DNA of 64,000 nucleotides from JAVBLT01 sp031553315 (GCA_031553315.1 JAVBLT010000017.1:1-64000); one strand, 5' to 3'; counted from the first letter of the stretch, positions 22,775-31,787 are shown. A program made the numbers and translations. The notes: generated by a model not told the origin, from the sequence alone.

Positions 22775-25132
22775 TTAGAAGCCGATCCAGAAGATGAAGG
22801 TCTCTTCTTCGGTGTCGTCGTCGTTGATGATGGGTTTGGCGAAGTCGAAACGGATGGGGAAGCCGGGGATGTCGATGCGCAGGCCGGCGCCGACGGAGGC
22901 GCCGAAGTCGCCGCCGAGGTCGAAGGCGTCTTCGCCGACGCTGCCGAAGTCGCAAAAGGCTGCGAAGCGGACGGCGGTGAAGAGGGGGATGGTGTATTCG
23001 AGGGTGCCGCAGTAGCTGGTCTGGCCGCCGATTGCGGCGTGGTCGCCGGTGCCGTCTTCATGACGGTAGACTTTGGGGCCCATGTCGCGGTATTGGAAGC
23101 CGCGGACGGTGCGGCCGCCGCCGAGGAAGAGGCGGTCGAACATGGGCACTTCGCCGTTGTAGGCTTCGACGGTTTCGGCGCGGAAGCGGGTGAGGAGCAC
23201 GTGGTCGCGGTAGATGTTGTGCCACTGGCTGTAGGTGAAGCCGACTTTGTAGGTCTGGGCTTCGCCGCCGAGGCCGACGTCGGCGAAGACGCTGGATTGG
23301 ATGCCGCGGGTGGGGATGAAGGGGTTGTTGCGGGTGTCGACGTTCCAGAAGACGCCGACTTTGCTGTTCAAACCGTCTTGCTGATCGCGGAAGTTGAAGG
23401 TTTCGTCGGAGTTTTTGTGATACCAGTCGCCTCGGTCTTCGTCTTTGTATTCCACGTTTTCGAAGGTGTATCGCACGCCGAAGCGGCCGATGTTGCGGTT
23501 GGCGATTTTGGCGGCCCAGGAGAGGCTGGCGGCGGTGCCGAGGCGGATTTCGTCGTAGTGGTCGTACCAGCGCATGCGGCGGTAGCCTTCCACGGTGAGG
23601 GCGAGGGGGCGGTTGAGGAACCAGGGTTCGGTGATGGAGGCTTCGACGGTTTGCACGCGGGATCCGAGCTCCACGCCGAGGCGGGCGCGCTGGCCGGCGC
23701 CGTGGAAGCTGTTGTTGAAGCCGAAGATGTCGAAATTGCTTTCGGTGACTTCGGCATAGCCTACGAGGTTGTCGATGCTGGAGAAGCCGAAGCCGAGCAT
23801 GAAGTTGCCGGTGCTTTTGGTGTCGTCGACCTCGAAGACGAGATCGCGCACGCCGTTTTCATCGACCAGTTTGGTGGTGTAGTGGGCCACGGTGTTGAAG
23901 TAGTTGAGGTTGCGCAGGCGCGCTTCGCTGCGTTTCACGCGCACGAGGTCGAAGGTCTGGCCGGGGGCCACGAGGAGCTCGCGGCGGATGACTTTGTCTT
24001 GGGTGCGGCTGTTGCCTTTGATGAGGATGTCGCGGATGCGGATGAGCTCGCCTTCGGTCACGGCGAATTTCACGGCGAGGGTGTCGTCTTTTTGAGTGCC
24101 GGTGGTGATCATTTCCACGCGGGTGTCGACGTAGCCGCGTTCGCCGTAGTAGTCGACGATGGCTTCGCGGGCGGAGGCCATGGCGGCCTGCCCGGCCACG
24201 GATCCGGGCTTGAGGGGGTTTTTGCCGAGGATGGCTTCGGCGGGGAAGAGGGTTTCACCGGCGAGGGTGAGGGTGTCGACGGTGTAGCGGGGGCCTTCGG
24301 TGATGGTGAAGACGACGTCGAACTTTTCGTCTTTGCCGGGGACGGGGCGGCGCTCGGGGGGGCTGATGGCGACGTCGAGGTAGCCTTTGTCGAGGTAAAG
24401 GGTGCGCATGAGCAGGCGGGCGTCGTCGAGGTCGGAGTCGTTGATGGGCAGGTCGACGAACCAGCCGCGGGGGTCGTACCAGGGGCGGCTGCCGAAGGTG
24501 GCGGCGAGCTCTTTGGAGGTGAGGGCGGTGTTGCCGGTGAAGACGTAGTCGTGGAGGGCTTCTTTGGGGCCGGTTTCGATGGTGAGGCGCACGGTGGCGT
24601 AGCCGGTGCCGCCTTCCACGGGGATGAGCTCGGCGCCGATGGCGGCTTTGGGGTAATCCTGTTTGGCGTATTCCTCGCGAAGCTTGGCGGCGGCGGTCAT
24701 CACGACGACGTCGTCGATGGGGGTGCCTTCTTTGGAGAGGCCGCTCTTATCCATGATTTTGCTTCGGGAGAGGATGTTTTTTTCGTCGATGATTTCGAGG
24801 GGGAGCTTGAGCTTGTAGCGGGGGGTGATCACGAAGATCACGTCGACCTTTTGTCCGGCGGGGGCCATTTCAATGCCCACATAGGAGAAGAGGCCGGTGT
24901 CGATGAGGGCGCGCTCGTCTTTCGAGAGCATGGTTTCAAGGGCTTTTGATTCGAGCACCATGCCCGGCTCGACGCTGCACTTGGCGAGCACGGAGGAGGG
25001 GTCGATTTTAACGGAGCCGGCGTTGCGCACGCTCACGGTGTTGACGGTCTGCGGCGCGGCGAAGGCGCCGAGCGCGAGGACCAGGGCGGCAAAGAGGCCG
25101 CAGCGCATGTTTTTTGCAACGAACATATCCAT
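22775..25132 (-). CDS. bamA: Outer membrane protein assembly factor BamA
   Basis: A 785-residue protein with a signal peptide ending GAFA-A. Residues about 28-420 contain the POTRA domains (e.g. VNTVSVRNAGSVKID; HDYVFTGNTALTSKELAAT; YTVDTLTLAGETLFPAEAIL; IRIRDILIKGNSRTQDKVI), and the C-terminal 360 residues form the 16-strand barrel, including the family motif in VRGFQYRDMGP and a terminal aromatic (F). It inserts beta-barrel proteins into the outer membrane and is essential. Located between dnaB (24-bp gap) and skp. An alternative start at the Met eight codons downstream exists. Confidence 0.94.
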   Translation of the reverse strand: MDMFVAKNMRCGLFAALVLALGAFAAPQTVNTVSVRNAGSVKIDPSSVLAKCSVEPGMVLESKALETMLSKDERALIDTGLFSYVGIEMAPAGQKVDVIFVITPRYKLKLPLEIIDEKNILSRSKIMDKSGLSKEGTPIDDVVVMTAAAKLREEYAKQDYPKAAIGAELIPVEGGTGYATVRLTIETGPKEALHDYVFTGNTALTSKELAATFGSRPWYDPRGWFVDLPINDSDLDDARLLMRTLYLDKGYLDVAISPPERRPVPGKDEKFDVVFTITEGPRYTVDTLTLAGETLFPAEAILGKNPLKPGSVAGQAAMASAREAIVDYYGERGYVDTRVEMITTGTQKDDTLAVKFAVTEGELIRIRDILIKGNSRTQDKVIRRELLVAPGQTFDLVRVKRSEARLRNLNYFNTVAHYTTKLVDENGVRDLVFEVDDTKSTGNFMLGFGFSSIDNLVGYAEVTESNFDIFGFNNSFHGAGQRARLGVELGSRVQTVEASITEPWFLNRPLALTVEGYRRMRWYDHYDEIRLGTAASLSWAAKIANRNIGRFGVRYTFENVEYKDEDRGDWYHKNSDETFNFRDQQDGLNSKVGVFWNVDTRNNPFIPTRGIQSSVFADVGLGGEAQTYKVGFTYSQWHNIYRDHVLLTRFRAETVEAYNGEVPMFDRLFLGGGRTVRGFQYRDMGPKVYRHEDGTGDHAAIGGQTSYCGTLEYTIPLFTAVRFAAFCDFGSVGEDAFDLGGDFGASVGAGLRIDIPGFPIRFDFAKPIINDDDTEEETFIFWIGF

Positions 25133-25156
25133 CCTTTTGGGGTTGTGTGTGGTCGA

Positions 25157-26635
25157 TCAGGGGGGGGAGGCGTTTTCGGGGTGAAGCTGGGCTTCGTCGG
25201 GCTGGGAGCCTTCGCGGTCGGTGCGGTCGGAGAAGCGGGTGAGGCGGTCGTCGAAATCGAGGCGGACTTCGCCTGTGGGGCCGTTGCGGTGTTTGGCCAC
25301 GTCGACAATGGCGAGGCGGAAATCGTCGAATTCGGGGTCGCCGGGGTATTTGCAGGGGCGGCGCAGGAGGAGGATCACGTCGGCATCCTGCTCGATGGCG
25401 CCGGAGTCGCGCAAATCGGAGCATTTGGGGCGGGCGGTTTTGTCGCCGCGCTGTTCGGGGCCGCGGGAGAGCTGGGAGAGGACGATGACGGGGACGTTGA
25501 GCTCTTTGGCCATGGCTTTCACGTTGGCGGAGATCTGGGAGGTTTCGATCTGGCGGCCCTGTTTGGCGAATTCGCGGTGGTTGAGGAGCTGGAGATAGTC
25601 GATGATGACGAGCTCGACGTTGTGCTTTTTTTTCATGCGGCGGGCGCGGGCGCGCATTTCCATGACGTCGATTCCGCCGGTGTCGTCGACAAACAGGGGT
25701 GCTTTGCTGAGGGGGACTGCGGCTTTTTTGATCTGCTGGGTCACGCTGTTGGCGCTGATGAGGCCGCTTTCAATCTGGAAGAAGGGCACGCCTGCAAAGC
25801 CGCAGAGCATGCGCAGCGCGAGCGATTCCTGCGACATTTCCACGCTGAACATCATCACGGCGTGCGGGCGGTTGTGTTCGCCTTTCATGCGGCGGCCGTA
25901 GATGTCCTGGCCGAGCATCACGCATTCGGCGATGTTCATGGCGAGGGAGGTTTTGCCTTGGGAGGGGCGGGCGGCGAGGACGATCATTTCGCCGTTGCGC
26001 AGGCCGTGGAGCTTGTGGTCGAGGTTGGAAAAACCGGTGGGCAGGCCGCGGACGCCGGTGCCGTCGATAATTCGGTCGATGTGGGCGACGGTGTTGCTCA
26101 TGGCGCCGGACCAGGAGAGGCCGTCGCTTTGCTGGCTGCCCAGGCCCAGGAAGGTCTGCTCGGCCTGGGCGAGAATGAGGTCGGCGCTGCCGGCGCCTTC
26201 GTAGCAGGCTTGCTCGGAGATGCGGGAGGCGTCGATAATCCGGCGCAGAAGGGCCTTCTGGCGGACGATGTCGATGTAATACTCGGCGTGGGCGGCGGTG
26301 GGGGTGAGCTCGATGAGGCGCTCGAGGAAGGGCGCTCCGCCCACGCGGTCAAAGAGGGAGGCGGCTTTGAGGCGCTCGACCACGGTCACGGCGTCGATCG
26401 CCGTGGCGGTGCGGGCCATTGCCGCGAGGGCTTCGAAGAGAAGGGTGTGGGAGGGTTCGTAGAAGGCTTCCGGGGTGAGGCCTGCTTCGATGCAGAGATC
26501 CATGACCCGGGAGGAGTCGAGCAGAATCGAACCCAAAACACCGCGTTCGGCCTCGGCGTTGTGCGGGGGAACCCGCGTAGAAAGCGCCCCCGCGTCGTTT
26601 TTACGGGGGGCGTTGCTATCGGCCGAACGCGGCAT
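25157..26635 (-). CDS. dnaB: Replicative DNA helicase DnaB
   Basis: A 492-residue hexameric helicase. The N-terminal domain starts VPPHNAEAERGVLGSIL, the linker follows, then the RecA-type domain with GLPTGFSNLDHKLHGL, Walker A ARPSQGKTSLAMN, Walker B LVIIDYLQLL and the C-terminal SRGPEQR...SDLRDSGAIEQDADVIL (Arg finger region). It unwinds DNA at the replication fork. No intein or frameshift is present. It follows rplI with a 7-bp gap in the conserved rpsF-ssb-rpsR-rplI-dnaB order. Confidence 0.96.
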   Translation of the reverse strand: MPRSADSNAPRKNDAGALSTRVPPHNAEAERGVLGSILLDSSRVMDLCIEAGLTPEAFYEPSHTLLFEALAAMARTATAIDAVTVVERLKAASLFDRVGGAPFLERLIELTPTAAHAEYYIDIVRQKALLRRIIDASRISEQACYEGAGSADLILAQAEQTFLGLGSQQSDGLSWSGAMSNTVAHIDRIIDGTGVRGLPTGFSNLDHKLHGLRNGEMIVLAARPSQGKTSLAMNIAECVMLGQDIYGRRMKGEHNRPHAVMMFSVEMSQESLALRMLCGFAGVPFFQIESGLISANSVTQQIKKAAVPLSKAPLFVDDTGGIDVMEMRARARRMKKKHNVELVIIDYLQLLNHREFAKQGRQIETSQISANVKAMAKELNVPVIVLSQLSRGPEQRGDKTARPKCSDLRDSGAIEQDADVILLLRRPCKYPGDPEFDDFRLAIVDVAKHRNGPTGEVRLDFDDRLTRFSDRTDREGSQPDEAQLHPENASPP

Positions 26636-26642
26636 GGGGGGG

Positions 26643-27092
26643 TTACTCCGCGGCGATCGTCAGCTTGATCGTCTCGGCCACTTCGGGATGAAGCTGGACG
26701 GTGACGTCGAAGGCGCCGATTTCCTTGAAGGGCTCCGCGACCAGGATCTGGGAGCGGTCAACCGCGATGGACTTGGCGGCGAGCGCTTCCACGATGTCGG
26801 CGGCGGTGACGGATCCGTAGAGGCGGGTTTCGTCGACGGTGCGGCCGGTGACGGTGATCTCCAGGCCTTTGAGCTTCGAGGCCTTGGTGAGGGCTTCGGC
26901 GCGCTGGATCTTGGAGAGCTCTTCGCGCTCTTTGCGGAGCTTTTCGAGCTTGCGCAGGGCGTTTTTGGTCACGGGTTCGCCGCGGCCGGTGGGGAAGAGG
27001 TAGTTGCGGGCATAACCGTCGCGCACGTGAACCACATCGCCGGCGACGCCGAGGTTGGTCACATCCGACATGAGCAGAACTTCTGTAGGCAT
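26643..27092 (-). CDS. rplI: 50S ribosomal protein L9
   Basis: A 149-residue L9 with the conserved N-terminal RNA-binding domain (EVLLMSDVTNLGVAGDVVHV, then GYARNYLFPTGRG), the long connecting helix, and the C-terminal domain (LYGSVTAADIVEAL; PFKEIGAFDVTVQLHPEV). It binds 23S rRNA and restrains frameshifting. It is 24 bp downstream of rpsR. Confidence 0.97.
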   Translation of the reverse strand: MPTEVLLMSDVTNLGVAGDVVHVRDGYARNYLFPTGRGEPVTKNALRKLEKLRKEREELSKIQRAEALTKASKLKGLEITVTGRTVDETRLYGSVTAADIVEALAAKSIAVDRSQILVAEPFKEIGAFDVTVQLHPEVAETIKLTIAAE

Positions 27093-27116
27093 TTTCTTTT
27101 TCTCCTCGGAGTTGGT

Positions 27117-27356
27117 CTAGGCCAACAGGCCCATGTTGCGGGCGCGGCGAATGCCTTTTTTGATGCGGCGCTGCTGGAGCGCGGTCACACCGGTGAGGCG
27201 GGCGGGAATGATTTTGCCGTAGTCGGTCATGAAACGGCGGAGGAATTCGACGTTGTTCACGTCGACAAGGTCAGCCGGTTCCATCGCGGCGGCGCGTTTG
27301 CGAGCCGTCTGATCCGCTTTGGGTTTGCGCGGGCTGCGTGTTTTTTTCATAGGCAT
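27117..27356 (-). CDS. rpsR: 30S ribosomal protein S18
   Basis: A 79-residue S18 with the basic N-terminus and the conserved VDVNNVEFLRRFMTDYGKI, IPARLTGVTALQQRRI and KKGIRRARNMGLL. It binds S6 on the 30S platform; the S6 gene is two genes upstream. The usual Cys-type zinc ligands of some S18 forms are absent. Confidence 0.96.
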   Translation of the reverse strand: MPMKKTRSPRKPKADQTARKRAAAMEPADLVDVNNVEFLRRFMTDYGKIIPARLTGVTALQQRRIKKGIRRARNMGLLA

Positions 27357-27394
27357 AAAGGGAACTCCTTGCTTTCAACTGTGGGTGGGGTGGC

Positions 27395-27865
27395 TCAGAA
27401 TGGCAAATCGTCGAGATCGGAAGCGATGTCGTCCATCATCGGGGCGGGCGGTTGTTCGGCCGGGGCGTGGCGCTGCTGCGCGGGGTGCGCGGCGGCGGGC
27501 GCGGGCTGGGAGCCGTCTTCCCTGCGGGGGGCGGGGTTGAGGAATTGGATCCTGTCGGCGCGCACGCGCAGGCGGCTGCGGGTTTCGCCCTTGTCGGTCT
27601 TCCATTCGTCGTAGGCGAGGCGCCCCTCAACGAGGATGGGCCGGCCTTTGGCGAGATACTGCTGGCAGGTCTCGGCCATGCGCCCCCAAACGGAGACGTC
27701 GACATAGGCCGTGACTTCTTTCATTTCGTTGGTCTGGCGGTTGCGGTAGGTTTCGGAGACCGCGAGGCGGATCTCCGCGACTTTGTCTCCCGCGGGCGTG
27801 GTCCGGATATCCGGGTCACGCGTCAGATTGCCGATGAGAAGAACCTTGTTGAGCGAGGCTGCCAT
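27395..27865 (-). CDS. ssb: Single-stranded DNA-binding protein
   Basis: A 156-residue SSB. The OB fold covers about residues 5-110 (NKVLLIGNLTRDPDIRTTPA; EIRLAVSETYRN; VSVWGRMAETCQQYLAKG; VEGRLAYDEWKTDKGE). A Pro/Ala/Gln-rich disordered tail follows and ends in the acidic tip DDLPF, the docking site for replication and repair proteins. It lies between rpsF and rpsR in the standard order. Confidence 0.96.
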   Translation of the reverse strand: MAASLNKVLLIGNLTRDPDIRTTPAGDKVAEIRLAVSETYRNRQTNEMKEVTAYVDVSVWGRMAETCQQYLAKGRPILVEGRLAYDEWKTDKGETRSRLRVRADRIQFLNPAPRREDGSQPAPAAAHPAQQRHAPAEQPPAPMMDDIASDLDDLPF

Positions 27866-27888
27866 GGTTTGCCGTTCTGAGGGTTGGG

Positions 27889-28266
27889 TTAGGCCTGCGC
27901 GGCGGCGGGTGCTTCTTCGCGCGCGGCGGCTTCACGCGCTTTGCGTGCGGCGGCCTGTTCGGCGATTTTGCTTTCCATGCGCTCGTCCACGGCCAGGAAC
28001 TGCACGCGGAAGAGGTCTTCGATGAGGTGATAGCGGTCGCGGAGGTGGGCGAGCTGCGCGGGATCCAGCTCAAAGCGGATCTTCACGTAAACGCCGTTTT
28101 CGCGTTTCTGCATCACGCGGGCGAAGGTGCGCTTGCCCAGTTCTTCGGTGGAGAGGATCGTGCCGCCCAGGCGGGTGATTTCCCCCTGCATGCGTTCGAT
28201 AAGCTTGGCCCAGCTGTCGTCCTTGAACGACTGGGTGAAGATGTACATCGCGTCGTACTTGTTCAT
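27889..28266 (-). CDS. rpsF: 30S ribosomal protein S6
   Basis: A 125-residue S6 with the typical YDAMYIFTQS start, a helix around WAKLIERMQGEIT, the TFARVMQKRENGVYVKIRFEL strands and LAHLRDRYHLIEDLFRVQFL. An Ala/Glu-rich tail ends the protein. S6 pairs with S18. The gap to pth is only 15 bp, so there is no space for an S6:S18 RNA leader directly before it. Confidence 0.95.
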   Translation of the reverse strand: MNKYDAMYIFTQSFKDDSWAKLIERMQGEITRLGGTILSTEELGKRTFARVMQKRENGVYVKIRFELDPAQLAHLRDRYHLIEDLFRVQFLAVDERMESKIAEQAAARKAREAAAREEAPAAAQA

Positions 28267-28281
28267 TACAACATTTCCATT

Positions 28282-28878
28282 CTACTGCGTTTCAAGCGGT
28301 TCCGGCCCGGAGGCCGACCCGCCGTTGAAACGGTTCATTGCTTCGTTCAAACCGTTGCGCACCCAGCAGAGGGCTGCCTCTGCGGCGGCATCCGCGCTTT
28401 CGGCGGCGGCGGGCGCCTGGTCGGCGCCGAAGCGCCCCAGCACGAAGCCCGCGAGCCCTCGCCCTTCCGGGCGGCCCACGCCGATGCGCAGGCGGGCGAA
28501 TTGCTGCGTGCCCAGGTGGGTGATGAGCGAGAGGAGGCCTCGATGGCCGCCTGCGCTTCCCGCCGGGCGCATGCGCAACCGCCCCAGGGGGAGGTCGCAA
28601 TCATCCGAGAGGACCAGGAGGTCGGCCGGAGTCATGCCGTAGTACCGCATAAAGGGTGCCGCGCTTTCGCCGCTGAGGTTCATGTAGGTCTGCGGCTCGA
28701 GGAGCCAGAGAGGTTCGGAACCGGCGGCCGTGCGCGCGGCGCGTGCTTTGAACTTTTTATCGGTTTTCCACTCCGCTCCCAGTTTGGCGGCCAGCCGCTC
28801 GATCGCCGTGAAGCCGATGTTGTGCGGGGTTTGGTCGTATTCCGAACCGGGGTTGCCGAGGCCGATGATGAGTTTCAC
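28282..28878 (-). CDS. pth: Peptidyl-tRNA hydrolase
   Basis: A 198-residue enzyme that frees tRNA from prematurely released peptidyl-tRNA. Conserved parts are LIIGLGNPGSEYDQTPHNIGF (catalytic His20 with Asn in LGNPG), the P-Q-T-Y-M-N-L-S-G motif, LLVLSDDCDLPLGRLRMR (catalytic Asp) and GSAGGHRGLLSLI. It lies 24 bp after rplY, a common pair. Confidence 0.95.
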   Translation of the reverse strand: MKLIIGLGNPGSEYDQTPHNIGFTAIERLAAKLGAEWKTDKKFKARAARTAAGSEPLWLLEPQTYMNLSGESAAPFMRYYGMTPADLLVLSDDCDLPLGRLRMRPAGSAGGHRGLLSLITHLGTQQFARLRIGVGRPEGRGLAGFVLGRFGADQAPAAAESADAAAEAALCWVRNGLNEAMNRFNGGSASGPEPLETQ

Positions 28879-28902
28879 GCGCCGCCTGTGTTCTCAAACG
28901 GA

Positions 28903-29550
28903 TTACTTCTTGGCAGGGGCTGCCGCGGCGTCCGTTTTACCCTTGGCGATCACTTCGGGGGCGGCGGCTTCGGCGGGAGCGGCTTCTTCCTCGTCGGCGG
29001 CGACCACGGTGGCGATCAGGGTGTCTTTGGGCGTTGTAATGTGGTACTTCGGACCGAGGTCGAGGTTGGCCACCGTCAACGTGTCGCCGATTTTGAGGGC
29101 GGAGACGTCGACGTCAAATTCTTCAACAATGTCTTTCGGCAGGCAGTCGACGTGGATCATGCGGGTTGCCTGTTCGAGCACGCCGCCGCCGTTTTTCACG
29201 CCGTCGGCCTCGCCGATGAGGCGGATGGGGGTGTCGACGCGGACGGTTTTGGTGAGGTCGATTTCGCCGAGGTCCACGTGGATGGCGTTGCCGGAGATCA
29301 CGTGGTGCTGCACTTCGCGGATCAGCGCGGGAATTGTGGTTCCGTCGAGATCGACGGAAACGAGGAGCTGGTCGGCGTGGTGCTTGCGCATGGTCATCAT
29401 GTACGCATGGGCATCCAGCTGGATCAGCGTCGCGTCACCCTTCAGGCGCGAAATCACGCCGGGGATGAACCCCGCGCGGCGCAGGCGGCCGGCGCCGTTG
29501 GAGCGGCGCTCCGTGCGCACCGTGGCCTTCAGTACGATTTCATCAGTCAT
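28903..29550 (-). CDS. rplY: 50S ribosomal protein L25 (CTC form)
   Basis: A 215-residue long form of L25 (general stress protein CTC type). The N-terminal domain binds 5S rRNA (ATVRTERRSNGAGRLRRAGF then PGVISR), followed by the C-terminal TL5-like beta domain (VRVDTPIRLIGEADGVKNGG; LEQATRMIHVDCLPKDI; FDVDVSALKIGDTL) and an Ala/Glu/Pro-rich tail. Downstream of prs and upstream of pth. Confidence 0.95.
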   Translation of the reverse strand: MTDEIVLKATVRTERRSNGAGRLRRAGFIPGVISRLKGDATLIQLDAHAYMMTMRKHHADQLLVSVDLDGTTIPALIREVQHHVISGNAIHVDLGEIDLTKTVRVDTPIRLIGEADGVKNGGGVLEQATRMIHVDCLPKDIVEEFDVDVSALKIGDTLTVANLDLGPKYHITTPKDTLIATVVAADEEEAAPAEAAAPEVIAKGKTDAAAAPAKK

Positions 29551-29595
29551 TTCTTGTCCTTGTGTGTTCTATGGAGGTGTCCGGGCGCGCTCCGC

Positions 29596-30528
29596 TTACG
29601 AGAGGCGGAAAAGCGAGCTGACGGACTGGTTGTTGTGGATGCGTGTGATCGCTTCACCCAGGAGACCTGAAACCGAGAGCACGGTGACCGGCAAGCCAGT
29701 TACATCAAGCGGCACCGTGTCGGTCGTGACGATTTCCTCGATGAGCCCGTTGGTCGCGCGCAGGCGTTCCACGCCCACATCCGTCAACGGTACGTGCGTG
29801 ACCGCGGCTCTCACGCTGGCCGCTCCGCGCTCCTTGAGGAGGCGTGCCGCCGCGCAAAGCGTGCCGCAGGTCGTGGTCATGTCGTCGACCATGATCACAT
29901 CGCAGCCCTCAACGTCGCCAACGACGCTGAAGGCATCCACTTCCGTGGCTCCCAAACGCTGTTTCGCAACAATCGCCAGGCCTGTGCCCAGCATTTGCGA
30001 ATAAGCGTAAGCCGACTTGACCCCTCCGGTATCGGGTGACACGACAAGCGGCTTACCGAGCTTTTTTTCGCGCAGGTATTTCACCATAACCGGCGCGGCG
30101 TAGAGATGATCCACGGGAATATCGAAAAATCCTTGAATTTGCTGGGCGTGCAGATCCATCGTCAGCACGCGGTTCGCGCCCGCCGCCACGAGGAGGTTGG
30201 CCACCAGCTTGGCCGTGATGGGCACGCGGGGCTGATCTTTGCGATCCTGGCGCGCGTAGCCGTAGTAGGGGAGCACGGCGGTGATGCGGTCGGCGGAGCT
30301 GCGGCGGCAGGCGTCCATCATGATCAGCAGCTCCATCAGCATTTCATTGGGCTGCTTGCAGATGGACTGAACGAGGAACACGTCTTCGCCGCGCACGTTG
30401 TCGCTGAATTTCACGAACGTCTCGCCGTCGGGAAAATGGCGGATGTCCACAGCCCCGAGGGTCGTGCCCATGCTTGCCACAATCTTCTCCGCCAACGGGC
30501 GGTTTGCCGTTCCCGAAAAAACCATCAT
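29596..30528 (-). CDS. prs: Ribose-phosphate pyrophosphokinase
   Basis: A 310-residue PRPP synthase making phosphoribosyl pyrophosphate from ribose 5-phosphate and ATP. Motifs: FSGTANRPLAEKI, FPDGETFVKF, the YYGYARQDRK flexible loop, LTMDLHAQQIQGFFDIPVDHL, and the PRPP-binding VIMVDDMTTTCGTLC. It begins the prs-rplY-pth part of the block, just after tRNA-Gln. PRPP is also the precursor for histidine synthesis, but hisI is far downstream. Confidence 0.96.
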   Translation of the reverse strand: MMVFSGTANRPLAEKIVASMGTTLGAVDIRHFPDGETFVKFSDNVRGEDVFLVQSICKQPNEMLMELLIMMDACRRSSADRITAVLPYYGYARQDRKDQPRVPITAKLVANLLVAAGANRVLTMDLHAQQIQGFFDIPVDHLYAAPVMVKYLREKKLGKPLVVSPDTGGVKSAYAYSQMLGTGLAIVAKQRLGATEVDAFSVVGDVEGCDVIMVDDMTTTCGTLCAAARLLKERGAASVRAAVTHVPLTDVGVERLRATNGLIEEIVTTDTVPLDVTGLPVTVLSVSGLLGEAITRIHNNQSVSSLFRLS

Positions 30529-30589
30529 GATGCGTATCGCCCTTCCTTATAAACCGTTTCTGCCGCTCGCTTCCGCAACCACTCGAAAA

Positions 30590-30663
30590 TGGTTGCCCGA
30601 CTTGGATTCGAACCAAGACTCAGGGCGTCAAAGGCCCGTGTGCTGCCATTACACCATCAGGCA
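30590..30663 (-). tRNA. tRNA-Gln (UUG anticodon)
   Basis: On the reverse strand the sequence folds as a cloverleaf: acceptor arm TGCCTGA/TCGGGCA with one G-U pair, D-arm with GTGTAATGGCAGCAC, anticodon stem GGGC/GCCC with loop CTTTGAC giving anticodon TTG, T-arm CTTGG-TTCGAAT-CCAAG, discriminator A and encoded CCA at the 3' end (30590-30592 complement). The 3' end of ispE overlaps its 5' half on the same strand. Confidence 0.95.
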
Positions 30664-31546
30664 GCGAGCAAACAAGCGCGCTCCAGAGACCCGAATCGCT
30701 CAGGCGCTCCATCACGCTCCGCCCCTTGCGTTCATTTTCCACCAGGCCGAAAACCGTGGCGCCGCTTCCCGAGAGAAGCACCGCCGCCGCCCCTGCCGCC
30801 TTCAGGCGATCCGCCGCCGCCGCAACCTGCGGGTAAAGACGAAAAGCCGCCGGCTCCAATGCGTTGTACAGGCACCGGGCCAGGCCGGAAAAATCACTTC
30901 TTTGGACGAAAAGGCTTACATTATGGAACAGATGAGGGGGTTTCGTCAAGGCAGAATCGCACGCACGGTAAATTTCCGCCGTCGGGCACGCCACCCCCGG
31001 GTTCAGAAGCACCATCCACAGCGGATCGGGCGCCGGTGAAAAACGAACCGGCGAGACGGTTTCCCCCCGCCCCTCCATCCGCGCATAACCGCCCAGAACG
31101 AACGCCGGGATATCGCTCCCCAGCGCCGCCGCGCATTCCAAAAGCGCTTCCGGCGGCAGGCCGAGATCAAACAGCCGGTTCATCGCGTGAAGCGTGGCCG
31201 CGCAATCGGAGCTGCCGCCGCCCAGCCCGCCGCCCAGGGGAATGCGCTTCAAAAGGTGAATCGCCGCGGGCAGCGGCCGGCCTGTTTTCTGCTCCAGCAA
31301 CCGCGCGGCGCGGATAATGAGATTCTTTTCCGGGGCGCCCAGCTCCGAAATGGCAATGCCCGGCGCCGCCTCGACCGAAAGCGAGAGGGTGGGGGAGGGG
31401 GTGAAGGTCAATGCGTCGAAGAGGGAGACCGGCGCGAAAAAACTGTCGAGCGCGTGATAGCCGTCGGGGCGTTTGCCGAGAATCTCAAGGGTGAGATTCA
31501 CCTTGGCGGGGGCGAGGGCGGTTAAAGTGCGGGGTGTTTCAATCAT
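30620..31546 (-). CDS. ispE: 4-diphosphocytidyl-2-C-methyl-D-erythritol kinase (IspE)
   Basis: A 308-residue GHMP kinase of the MEP isoprenoid pathway. It has the N-terminal A-P-A-K-V-N-L motif with PDGYHAL (catalytic Asp region), the ATP loop IPLGGGLGGGSSDCAA, ALGSDIPAFV, and the late A-A-A-V-L-L-S-G-S-G-A-T-V-F-G motif. The last 14 codons and the stop (30620-30622) lie inside the tRNA-Gln gene, so the natural C-terminus is written by tRNA sequence; E. coli IspE (283 aa) is shorter. RNase P processing of the tRNA would cut the ispE mRNA. It opens the reverse-strand block. Confidence 0.93.
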   Translation of the reverse strand: MIETPRTLTALAPAKVNLTLEILGKRPDGYHALDSFFAPVSLFDALTFTPSPTLSLSVEAAPGIAISELGAPEKNLIIRAARLLEQKTGRPLPAAIHLLKRIPLGGGLGGGSSDCAATLHAMNRLFDLGLPPEALLECAAALGSDIPAFVLGGYARMEGRGETVSPVRFSPAPDPLWMVLLNPGVACPTAEIYRACDSALTKPPHLFHNVSLFVQRSDFSGLARCLYNALEPAAFRLYPQVAAAADRLKAAGAAAVLLSGSGATVFGLVENERKGRSVMERLSDSGLWSALVCSLPDGVMAAHGPLTP

Positions 31547-31622
31547 GTTGGCCTTTAATCGGAAAACCAGTCATAAGTGTCATCAATCACGCAACGGGGC
31601 GTATTTAGTGCTGAAGGTGCTT

Positions 31623-31787
31623 TCGAGCAAGTTGCAATTGAGCGTTTCTATTTTTTTCGGCGCTTTTCCTTTTTGAAGATCACCCTTTTCAGGTCGTCGT
31701 AGCGCGGCTACGCTTCCCTTTCAAGGGTTCGTCAAAACGAAAAATCGCTTTCATAAAATCAGGAATTCTCATTTTCAAATTGCTCTA
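31623..31787 (+). repeat. Long-hairpin interspersed repeat, copy B (diverged)
   Basis: Starts CGAGCAAGTTGCAATTGAGC and ends CTCATTTTCAAATTGCTCTA, again an imperfect inverted terminal pair. The centre is CGTAGC-gcg-GCTACG. Sequence differs from copies A and D at many places, yet both arms changed together and pairing is kept. It lies upstream of the giant surface-protein gene and is oriented opposite to copy C, which follows that gene. Confidence 0.75.

Noticed and set aside
22748..24949. 733-codon forward open frame opposite bamA
   Set aside because: Antisense artefact of the GC-rich bamA gene; repetitive Gly/Val/Asp/Glu composition and no start signal.
27357..28281. S6:S18 ribosomal leader motif upstream of rpsF or rpsR
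   Set aside because: The gaps are only 15 and 38 bp and do not show the expected structure.
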